DNA of 64,000 nucleotides, taken from NCBI RefSeq assembly GCF_040214835.1, contig NZ_CP157874.1, positions 2,918,001 to 2,982,000 of the forward strand, read 5' to 3'. Each line of letters begins with the position of its first letter. Position 1 is the stretch's first letter. The notes beneath the pieces are model-generated. The model was not told where the DNA came from and searched no databases. It worked only from the letters and a program-made list of their open reading frames with translations. The DNA is from Pseudomonas asiatica (GTDB lineage: Bacteria; Pseudomonadota; Gammaproteobacteria; Pseudomonadales; Pseudomonadaceae). The translations under genes were made by a program, and so were the position numbers. Shown piece by piece: positions 44,093 through 51,051 of this stretch.

Positions 44093-44269
44093 TTACGAAC
44101 GGCCGCCCTTGCGGCCCGATTCGCTGGTACGGCCACCACCGGATTGCTGGCCGCCCTTGCGCCCAGCTTCGGAGGCTTTTTCGCGGTCATTGGCAAAGTT
44201 GCCCGGGTTCTTGTTGCCACCCTGGCTGCCTTGCTGGTTGCCGGTGCGGCTGTTCTCTTTGTTGGCCAT
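44093..44269 (-). CDS. KGG-repeat stress protein, second copy
   Basis: This 58-residue protein starts MANKENSRTGNQQGSQ and contains NPGNFANDREKASEAGRKGG followed by ESGRKGGRS. It is a clear paralogue of the KGG protein at 19223-19432, sharing the NPGNFANDRE-A-S core. It is short and disordered, typical of stationary-phase proteins. A GAGG site lies 11 bases before the ATG. It is the first gene of the minus-strand run leading into the lipoprotein and diiron genes, 60 bp upstream of them. Confidence 0.82.
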   Translation of the reverse strand: MANKENSRTGNQQGSQGGNKNPGNFANDREKASEAGRKGGQQSGGGRTSESGRKGGRS

Positions 44270-44417
44270 GGTCTTAAACCTCGTATGACTTCGGAATGCA
44301 CGGCATTACCTGCCGTACACCAGTTGGGAGTTCGGTCATTTCGGCGGATTCGGTTTAATGCGAAGCGTTCGGACCAACGGCATTAAATAAGCGGCATCAG
44401 CATATTTGGCGCGCCTG

Positions 44418-45701
44418 TCAGTCGCGCGATGTGGTATCCAGGCGTGCCTGTCGCCTTCCCAGCAAACCTCCGGTCATCGCCCAGCCCAGGGCAATCAGCG
44501 TACCGATCAACATCGCCAGTTGCGGGTACTCGCCCATCACATCCAGCCCCCGCTTGACCCAGCCGCTGAGCGCATCACCGCCGCGGTAGACCACGGTGTC
44601 GATGAAGTTCTTGGCCTTGTACTTGTCCTCGGCGGGCAGCACGGTGAACAGCATCTCCCGCCCCGGCCGCACCAGCGCGTACTCACCGGCCCGGCGCACC
44701 ACCATCACCACCACGAACACGGCGAACACCGGGGCCAGTGCCAGCCACAGGAAGCCCGCAGCCATCACCAGCGGCACCGCCACCAGCAGCACGCCCACCC
44801 CCAGGCGGCGGGCAAGGCGCCCGGTGAGGAACACCTGGGTGAGGATGGCCAAGGCCTGTACCACGGTGTCGATCAGGCCGAACACCTGGGTTTGCCGGGT
44901 ACGGTCGGTGAAGGTTTCGCTGACGATGCGCGCCTGTTCGAAATACAGGAAGGTACTGACACTGGCGAGCAACACCACGAACAGGGCAATGCCCAGCAGG
45001 TAGGGCGAGCGCAGTACGGCAGTGGCACCGGCAAACGGGTTGCCGCCCAGTGGCCGGGAACCTGCCCGCTCGGCTTGCGCCGGCAGTGGATGCCGCGTTC
45101 GCCAGCGTTGCAGGTACAACGTGGCGCCGATGCTGCCCAGCAGCAACGCCGCGGCCAGCACCAGCAACCCGGCATGGCCCAGCGGCGCCACCAGCAGCGT
45201 GCCCAGGATGGGGCCACTGAGCCCACCCAGGCTGGCCCCGGCCGCCAGCAGGCCGAACAGGCGCTTGCCTTGCGCTGTGGAAAACAGGTCGGCGAGCACG
45301 CTCCAGGCCAGCGAGATGCTCAGCAGGTTGAACACCGACAACCAGATGTAGAAGGCCCGAGCCGTCCACGAAGCTTCCGGATTGCGGGCAAACAGCACGG
45401 CGAACAGCAGCAGGTTGCTGGCGAAGAAGCCGTAGGTCCAGGGCAGGATGTACCGGCGCTGCACCTTGGAGGCCAGCCAGCCAAACAACGGCAGGCACGC
45501 CAGGGTGGCGATGAAGGTGCCGGTGAACAGCCATTGCAGGTTGTCCACGCCACCGGCAACGCCCATGGTTTCGCGCACCGGGCGCAGCATGAAATAGCCA
45601 GTGAACAACAGGTAGAACAGCAGCAAACCGGCGATCACCACCGGCCCTTCGCCGGGCTGGATGTTCAGCCCCTGGTCCAGGCGCCGCCGCCAGGCTGCCA
45701 T
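44418..45701 (-). CDS. MFS-type transporter (nucleotide-exchanger-like)
   Basis: This 427-residue membrane protein has about twelve helices. It has motifs that recall bacterial NTP/NDP exchanger-like proteins (YFMLRPVRETMGVAGG, RRAGEYALVRPGREMLF, KNFIDTVVYRGGDALSGW) rather than classical sugar MFS carriers. Free-living bacteria have no known need for ATP/ADP exchange, so the real substrate is open. ATG 45701 lies 4 bases after the aldo/keto reductase stop. A TTG four codons earlier would overlap that stop. Confidence 0.75.
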   Translation of the reverse strand: MAAWRRRLDQGLNIQPGEGPVVIAGLLLFYLLFTGYFMLRPVRETMGVAGGVDNLQWLFTGTFIATLACLPLFGWLASKVQRRYILPWTYGFFASNLLLFAVLFARNPEASWTARAFYIWLSVFNLLSISLAWSVLADLFSTAQGKRLFGLLAAGASLGGLSGPILGTLLVAPLGHAGLLVLAAALLLGSIGATLYLQRWRTRHPLPAQAERAGSRPLGGNPFAGATAVLRSPYLLGIALFVVLLASVSTFLYFEQARIVSETFTDRTRQTQVFGLIDTVVQALAILTQVFLTGRLARRLGVGVLLVAVPLVMAAGFLWLALAPVFAVFVVVMVVRRAGEYALVRPGREMLFTVLPAEDKYKAKNFIDTVVYRGGDALSGWVKRGLDVMGEYPQLAMLIGTLIALGWAMTGGLLGRRQARLDTTSRD

Positions 45702-45705
45702 GGTG

Positions 45706-46614
45706 TCAGGCAAACTGCTTGATCAGCGCCTGTTGCTGCGCCTGGGTCAGCAACGGCCCGTGCCCGGCCTTGAGCTGGTCAAGTTGGCGCTCGGGCCGGC
45801 TGGTCGCGGGGATGACCGTGGTCACCGCCGGGTGACTGATGGCGAACTTCAGAAACAGCTGCGCCCAGCTGCCGATACCTGCCTCTGCGGCCCAGCCGGG
45901 CAAGGCCTGGTCCTTCACCCGGGCGAACAGGCGGCCATCGTCGAATGCCCGGTTGATCAGCACGGCGACGCCTTTGTCCTGGCACAGCGGCAGCAGTTCG
46001 CGGGCGGCGTCGGGGGCATTGACCGAGTAGTTGATCTGGATGAAGTCCAGCGGTTCGCTGCGCACGATGCGGGCGACCTCGTCCTGGCCACTGTTCAGGT
46101 AATGGGTAATGCCGACATAGCGGGTCTTGCCCTGCTGCTTCAACTCGCGGGCATAGGGCAGTTGGGTCTGCCAGTCGCGCAGGTTGTGGATCTGCAGCAA
46201 GTCGACCTTGTCGGTGCGCAGGCTCTCGAGGCTGCCGGCCCATTGCGCTTCGGCGTCTGCCCGGCTGTCGGCGGCGATCTTGGTGGCGATGAAGCACTGC
46301 CGGTGCCAGCCGCCCTCTTCCAGCAGCTGGCCGAGAATGCTGTCGGCGCCGCCGTAGTTGGGCGAGGTGTCGATGACCCGGCCACCGCCTTCGAAGAACG
46401 CCTTCAGTACAACTTTCAGCTGCTGGTACTGGGCCGAACCGGCTTGCACTTCGAAACTGCCGGAGGTACCGGCACCGATCACCGGCAGCGCTTCACCGGT
46501 GCTCGGCACGTTGCGGGTCAGCAAGCCCGCCGGGGCAGCGGCGTGCAACCAGGGGCTGGCGGCCAGCAAGCCCAAGGTAGCACCCGCACGTAGGACATCA
46601 CGACGTGCGTACAT
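45706..46614 (-). CDS. Tat-exported aldo/keto reductase family protein
   Basis: This 302-residue protein has a twin-arginine leader, ARRDVLRAGATLGLLAA, with cleavage near HAAAP. An aldo/keto reductase barrel follows (VIDTSPNYGGADSILGQLL with D and Y of the active site, IATKI with K, LLQIHNLRDW with H). Folded export with NADPH or another cofactor to the periplasm is unusual for this superfamily but known in some bacteria. The downstream transporter begins 4 bp later, so the two form a pair. Confidence 0.84.
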   Translation of the reverse strand: MYARRDVLRAGATLGLLAASPWLHAAAPAGLLTRNVPSTGEALPVIGAGTSGSFEVQAGSAQYQQLKVVLKAFFEGGGRVIDTSPNYGGADSILGQLLEEGGWHRQCFIATKIAADSRADAEAQWAGSLESLRTDKVDLLQIHNLRDWQTQLPYARELKQQGKTRYVGITHYLNSGQDEVARIVRSEPLDFIQINYSVNAPDAARELLPLCQDKGVAVLINRAFDDGRLFARVKDQALPGWAAEAGIGSWAQLFLKFAISHPAVTTVIPATSRPERQLDQLKAGHGPLLTQAQQQALIKQFA

Positions 46615-46703
46615 GGAAAAGCTCCCGTCACGAAGCGGAAACTTTCAAGGCTAGCCGCTGTACCCCGCTGCGTCCGGTGTTTCTGTATCTGGATGTTTAG
46701 CGA

Positions 46704-47567
46704 TCAGGCTTGCAGCAGCAGGCTCAGGTCGACACCCGTCTCGCTCATGGGCGGGCACCAGTAGTAACCACCGGTCAGTGGCCGGCTGAAGCGGTACAGG
46801 CCGTCGATGATGCCGTCCTCCAGGCCGCTCATGCGCCGCAGCTGCACCTCGAACGCATCGAAGCTGTGGCCCAGGGCCACGAAGGCCAGGCCAGCGCCAC
46901 GTTGGTCTGCCCAGGCCACCGAACGACGGACGATGAACGCTTCTGGTTCGAAGCTTTCCTGGGCCGTGCGCTTGACGTGGGCGGACTCGGGGGCGTCGTC
47001 GAGCTCTTCGTTGTCGCTGAGGCGGCGCCCGATGATGTTGTCCTGGTCGGCCTGGGGCAGCGACTTGAAGTACTCCAGGTCGTGCTTCCATAACTGGAAC
47101 GCGGCAAAGCTGGAGCCATCGGCGCCAATGGCCGCTTGCACGGCCTCTTCGTCCACCGGGTTTTCGGTGCCGTCCTCATAGCCGGTCAGGTCATGGCCGC
47201 CACGGTGCAGGAAGCCGTCGACGCTGTCGGCCAGGCGCAGGGCCGGTGCCAATGCCAGCTCCAAGGCCTGGGCCCGCAGCAGCAAGTCGCCGCGCTCGTT
47301 GCCGCGCAGCCACAGCCACAGGGCGTGTTGGGTGCTGGGGTTCTCCACTGCAGCATCCAGCTGCGGGAAGGCGCGCAAGCCAGGTACTTCACGGCCCAGG
47401 GCCTTGGCCAGCGGGGCGCCGACACCCAGGATCAGCTGTTCGCCATCGACCTGCGGCAGCAAGGCATCCAGGGCGGCAGGCAGGGCCTCTGGCGACTGCA
47501 GGGTGAAGAACAGGTGACGGGCGTGGGCCGGCACCGGGGTGGCAAGCAGACCTTGCTGGAACGGCAT
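46704..47567 (-). CDS. DyP-type heme peroxidase (class B)
   Basis: This 287-residue DyP peroxidase has the distal GYEDGTENP motif (catalytic Asp, G-x-x-D-G), the proximal heme histidine in ESAHVKRTAQES, and the distal Arg in FIVRRSVAWAD. It has no signal peptide. Class B enzymes oxidise dyes, Mn(II) or lignin-like phenols and in some bacteria are packaged in encapsulin shells, but no encapsulin gene is adjacent. It is transcribed away from the BASS transporter. Confidence 0.92.
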   Translation of the reverse strand: MPFQQGLLATPVPAHARHLFFTLQSPEALPAALDALLPQVDGEQLILGVGAPLAKALGREVPGLRAFPQLDAAVENPSTQHALWLWLRGNERGDLLLRAQALELALAPALRLADSVDGFLHRGGHDLTGYEDGTENPVDEEAVQAAIGADGSSFAAFQLWKHDLEYFKSLPQADQDNIIGRRLSDNEELDDAPESAHVKRTAQESFEPEAFIVRRSVAWADQRGAGLAFVALGHSFDAFEVQLRRMSGLEDGIIDGLYRFSRPLTGGYYWCPPMSETGVDLSLLLQA

Positions 47568-47653
47568 GACAGGCTAATCCTCGGTAAAAACCGGAATGCT
47601 ACTGCGCCTGCAGGCCTACTGCAACGCGGCATACAGCCTCGCTGGCCGCTGCG

Positions 47654-47676
47654 CTTGGTAACAAACGGTTACCAAG
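47654..47676. promoter_or_regulatory. Palindromic operator CTTGGTAAC-N5-GTTACCAAG
   Basis: Perfect 9-base inverted arms with a 5-base spacer lie in the 184-bp gap between the divergent DyP peroxidase and BASS transporter genes, 76 bp before the transporter ATG. It looks like a site for a dimeric repressor. No regulator gene is adjacent. Confidence 0.6.
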
Positions 47677-47751
47677 GGCTGGCGCTTTGCAATTAGCTAT
47701 CAATCAGGGCCGACCTACACTCCTCGGGATCCTTCGCCCGAGAGACCGCCC

Positions 47752-48645
47752 ATGACCGCATCACCTTTGCTCACCGCCTTTCTGCCGTTGGCCCTGGGCA
47801 TCATCATGCTCGGCCTCGGGTTATCGCTGACCCTGGCCGACTTCGCCCGCGTGGTGAAATACCCCAAGCCGGTGGTGGTAGGCCTGGTTTGCCAGATCCT
47901 GCTGCTGCCGCTGGTGTGCTTCCTGATTGCCAACGGCTTTGGCCTGGAGTCGGCCCTGGCGGTGGGGTTGATGCTGCTGGCCGCCTCGCCTGGCGGGACC
48001 ACGGCGAACCTTTTCAGCCACCTGGCCCATGGCGATGTGGCGTTGAATATCACCCTGACGGCGGTCAACTCGCTGATCGCGATCCTGACCATGCCACTGC
48101 TGGTGAACCTGTCGCTGAGCTGGTTCATGGCATCGGACCAGGCCATACCGCTGCAATTTGCCAAGGTGATGCAGGTGTTCGCCATCGTCCTGCTACCGGT
48201 GGCGCTGGGCATGCTGGTTCGCCGCTTCGCACCCGCTTTTGCCGCGCGCATGGAGAAGCCGATGAAGCTGGTGGCCGCGTTGTTCCTGGCGTTCACCATC
48301 GTCCTGGCGCTGGCCAAGGACTGGCAGACCGTGGTTGCGTACGCGCCGGTGGTGGGCCTGGCCGCGCTGCTGTTCAACCTGCTGAGCCTGAGCGTGGGCT
48401 ACTGGGTGCCGCGCCTGTTGAACATTCCCAAGCGCCAGGCGATTGCCATCGGCATGGAGATCGGCATCCACAACGGCACCTTGGCGATTGCCCTGGCATT
48501 GAGCCCTTCGTTGCTGAACAACGCCACCATGGCGGTGCCGGCGGCGCTGTACAGCCTGATCATGTTCTTCACCGCGGCGGCGTTTGGCTGGTGGGTGAGC
48601 CGCGGGCATGTGGCGGCGCAGCCCAAGGGTGAAACGGTGAATTGA
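47752..48645 (+). CDS. BASS family sodium-dependent organic anion transporter
   Basis: This 297-residue protein has about nine or ten helices of the bile acid:sodium symporter family. Conserved segments are ASPGGTTANLFSHLAHGDVA and GIHNGTLAIALALS, each near a crossing helix. Bacterial members carry pyruvate, pantoate, taurocholate or other organic acids with sodium; the substrate here is unknown. A perfect palindrome upstream suggests inducible control. Confidence 0.85.
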   Translation: MTASPLLTAFLPLALGIIMLGLGLSLTLADFARVVKYPKPVVVGLVCQILLLPLVCFLIANGFGLESALAVGLMLLAASPGGTTANLFSHLAHGDVALNITLTAVNSLIAILTMPLLVNLSLSWFMASDQAIPLQFAKVMQVFAIVLLPVALGMLVRRFAPAFAARMEKPMKLVAALFLAFTIVLALAKDWQTVVAYAPVVGLAALLFNLLSLSVGYWVPRLLNIPKRQAIAIGMEIGIHNGTLAIALALSPSLLNNATMAVPAALYSLIMFFTAAAFGWWVSRGHVAAQPKGETVN

Positions 48646-48661
48646 GGGCCTTTCCACGTAC

Positions 48662-48751
48662 CCTGTGGGAGCGGGTTTACCCGCGAAGAATCCAACTCGG
48701 TGCATGGCACCGGCTGCGCCGGTGTTCGCGGCTGAAGCCGCTCCCACAGGG
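48662..48751. repeat. Hybrid paired REP-like element
   Basis: The left arm is GCGGGTTTACCCGC type while the right arm is GCGGCTGAAGCCGC type. The centre GGTGCATGGCACCGGCTGCG matches the elements at 18641 and 36345. It is the clearest arm exchange among the thirteen paired elements here. Confidence 0.85.
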
Positions 48752-48813
48752 TCCCTGCTGACTCAATGAGTCATGTGCAGTTGCATCATCGTGGGCTGCT
48801 CTGCCAGTCCCTG

Positions 48814-49281
48814 TCACAACTGGCTGCGCTTACGCCGCAACTGCTGTTTCAGCACCTTCAACGGCGGTGCATAGAAAAACCCGAACGACACACTCCCCTT
48901 GCGCCCCTTCACCGCGTGATGCAACCGGTGCGCGCGATGCAAACGCTTGAGGTAGCGGTTGACCGGCCGTGGCTTGCGTGGCCAGTGCCGATGAAAGAAC
49001 CCGTCGTGGGCCACGACATACAGCACGCCATACCCCGCCACCCCGCCGCCCACCCACTGCAAGGGCGCATAACCACCCTTGCCCAGGGCCACCAGCAGCG
49101 TGGCAGTCAGCCCCAGGGCCACCAGGTACAGGTCATTGGTTTCGAGCATGCCCAGCTGCGGCTCATGGTGCGAGCGGTGCAGCCACCAGCCCCAGCCATG
49201 CATGATGTACTTGTGAGCCAGCGTGCCAACGCCCTCCATGGCCACCAGGGTGCCGAACAGCACGGCGAGATTGAACAGCAT
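48814..49281 (-). CDS. CrtZ-like carotene hydroxylase / fatty acid hydroxylase superfamily
   Basis: This 155-residue membrane protein has the histidine clusters of non-heme diiron hydroxylases: HKYIMHGWGWWLHRSHH, VAHDGFFHRHWP and HRAHRLHHAVKG. The layout and length match bacterial beta-carotene 3-hydroxylase CrtZ. No crtE, crtB, crtI or crtY is in the window, so its substrate is uncertain. The start at 49281 gives the CrtZ N-terminus. The longer frame upstream has no homology. Confidence 0.82.
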   Translation of the reverse strand: MLFNLAVLFGTLVAMEGVGTLAHKYIMHGWGWWLHRSHHEPQLGMLETNDLYLVALGLTATLLVALGKGGYAPLQWVGGGVAGYGVLYVVAHDGFFHRHWPRKPRPVNRYLKRLHRAHRLHHAVKGRKGSVSFGFFYAPPLKVLKQQLRRKRSQL

Positions 49282-49678
49282 GGAACGGTCCGGGGGATGG
49301 CAAGGGAAGGCGCAAGAGTACCGATTGCCCGCATTTTTTTCCATGCAGGCGTGACCGGTAGCAGGCCCATTGCGGATGAAGCCATTGTCATGTTTTTGCC
49401 CTTGACCTGGCCTGCCACGGGGCGTAAGGTCCGCGGCGCAATTTTGCATCCCTGAACAGGAGACCTGCATTGGACAGTAGCCCCAGTCGCATGCGACAGG
49501 CCCACGTGGCGCGCTAGTCCGGCAGTGTCCTGCACTGTCTGGCCGGCCTGGCAAGACGGTGGTTTCTTGTAATCCCCCTCTTCTTCCTCCCCCTTCGTGG
49601 TCTTGCGCATTTTCTGGTTTTTCAACCGCGCCAGCTGATGGCGTTCTTGCGGGCGTGTGCCCGTGGAAGAGGTTTGCT
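49282..49678. other. 397-bp gap between crtZ-like and mgtC genes
   Basis: No long gene is supported. A 21-codon frame (49390-49455, MFLPLTWPATGRKVRGAILHP) with three prolines, a GTCGCATGCGAC palindrome (49486-49497) and a CAGTG/CACTG hairpin (about 49525-49540) lie in it. A pyrimidine-rich stretch (about 49574-49602) follows. MgtC leaders in enterobacteria carry proline-rich peptides and Mg-responsive structure, so a leader RNA is possible but unproven. Confidence 0.3.
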
Positions 49679-50392
49679 ATGGATTGGAAAGTATTTCTGC
49701 TGCGTGTCAGCATCGCCCTGCTGCTGGGGGCGCTGATCGGCGCCGAACGTCAACTGCGCCAGCGCCTGACCGGGCTGCGCACCAATGCACTGGTCAGCAC
49801 CGGTGCCTGCCTGTTCGTGCTGATGACCCAGGCGGTGCCGGGCATGGCGCCCACCGATGCGTCGCGTATCGCCGCGTACGTGGTATCGGGCATCGGTTTT
49901 CTTGGTGGCGGCGTGATCATGCGCGACGGGTTCAACGTACGTGGCCTGAACACCGCCGCCACGCTGTGGTGCACGGCCGCGGTCGGCGTGCTGTGCAGCC
50001 TCGGGCTGCTGCTGGAAGCGACGCTGGGTAGCCTGGTGGTGCTGTGTGCCAATATCCTTTTGCGCGACATTGCCCAGCGCCTGGACCGCCAGGACGTGGT
50101 GCCGGCCAGCGAGGTGGAACAGCACTTCGAGGTGCGCATCGTCTGCCGCGCCGAGGACGAGATCCAGGTCCGCAGCCTGATGTTGCACAGCCTCGGCGAC
50201 CCGCAGCTGCGCCTGCAGTCACTGCACAGCGAAGACCTGGCGAACCCCGCACGCCTGGAAGTGCGCGCCGAACTGCTCGGCACCGCGCAGGCACCAGCGC
50301 AACTGGAACGGTTGGTCAGCCGGGTCAGCCTGGAGAAAGGTGTAAGCTCGGTGCGCTGGCAATTGCAGCCGCAGGTGCTGGCGGCAGACTAG
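49679..50392 (+). CDS. mgtC: MgtC/SapB family membrane protein
   Basis: This 237-residue protein has four or five N-terminal helices with LLLGALIGAERQLRQRLTGL and GIGFLGGGVIMRDG, the MgtC signature. A cytoplasmic ACT-like C-terminal domain follows (about 150-235). MgtC proteins support growth in low Mg2+ and inhibit F1Fo ATPase, and in pathogens aid survival in macrophages. GGAAGAGG precedes the ATG. A GNAT gene follows 17 bp later. Confidence 0.88.
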   Translation: MDWKVFLLRVSIALLLGALIGAERQLRQRLTGLRTNALVSTGACLFVLMTQAVPGMAPTDASRIAAYVVSGIGFLGGGVIMRDGFNVRGLNTAATLWCTAAVGVLCSLGLLLEATLGSLVVLCANILLRDIAQRLDRQDVVPASEVEQHFEVRIVCRAEDEIQVRSLMLHSLGDPQLRLQSLHSEDLANPARLEVRAELLGTAQAPAQLERLVSRVSLEKGVSSVRWQLQPQVLAAD

Positions 50393-50409
50393 AACGAAAG
50401 GACTTCTTC

Positions 50410-50919
50410 ATGCGCATTCGCCCTACCCTCGAGCAAGACATTCAATGGCTGCCGGGCGTCGAACGCTCGGCTGCCCAGGCCTTTGCCGCCCGGCCGGCGC
50501 TGGCATGGCTGGCGCAAGGAGATGTGATGGACTGCGGCACCCATCAGGCATTTGTCGAAGCTGGCGGGAGCTGGGTGGCCGAGGGGCCGGATGGGCGCAT
50601 TCTGGGGTTTGCCTGTGCCCGGTTCGAGGATCAGGCGCTGCATCTTCATGAAATTTCGGTGCGCCGGGAGGCCCAGGGGCAAGGTGTCGGGCGCAAGCTG
50701 CTGCAGCAGGTGGCCGATGCGGCGCGCCAGGCGGCGGTGCGGGAGCTGACCTTGACCACCTTTGCCGATGTGCCGTGGAATGCGCCGTTCTACGCGCGGT
50801 TGGGGTTCGAGGTGATCGATGAGGGGCTGCTGGATGCACGCTTGCAGCAGATTCTGGCCGAGGAGCGTGCCCATGGGCTTGAGGGCCGTTGTGCGATGCG
50901 CCTTGGCGTAGATAACTAG
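50410..50919 (+). CDS. GNAT family N-acetyltransferase
   Basis: This 169-residue GNAT has the acetyl-CoA loop motif VRREAQGQGVGRKLLQQ (Q/R-x-x-G-x-G/A) and the C-terminal FYARLGFEVIDEG. It starts MRIRPTLEQDIQWLPGVERS, a common form among small-molecule acetyltransferases. AAAGGA precedes the ATG, 17 bp after mgtC, so the two are likely cotranscribed. The substrate is unknown. Confidence 0.87.
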   Translation: MRIRPTLEQDIQWLPGVERSAAQAFAARPALAWLAQGDVMDCGTHQAFVEAGGSWVAEGPDGRILGFACARFEDQALHLHEISVRREAQGQGVGRKLLQQVADAARQAAVRELTLTTFADVPWNAPFYARLGFEVIDEGLLDARLQQILAEERAHGLEGRCAMRLGVDN

Positions 50920-50941
50920 ACCCCCGGGGCTGCTTTGCAGC

Positions 50942-51028
50942 CCATCGCCGGCAAGCCAGCTCCCACAGGGACCGCGCATTGCCAAAGAGATGCACATTAC
51001 CTGTGGGAGCTGGCTTGCCGGCGATGGG
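50942..51028. repeat. Paired inverted REP-like element (CATCGCCGGCAAGCCAGCTCC type)
   Basis: CATCGCCGGCAAGCCAGCTC plus CCACAGG is mirrored after 38 bases, between convergent genes. The same subtype occurs at 61693. Confidence 0.85.
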
Positions 51029-51051
51029 GCCGGTACAGGCAACCCAAGCCT

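Noticed and set aside
46704..48645. Encapsulin-DyP cargo system
   Set aside because: No encapsulin gene is adjacent and the peroxidase ends in LSLLLQA without a clear cargo-loading extension.
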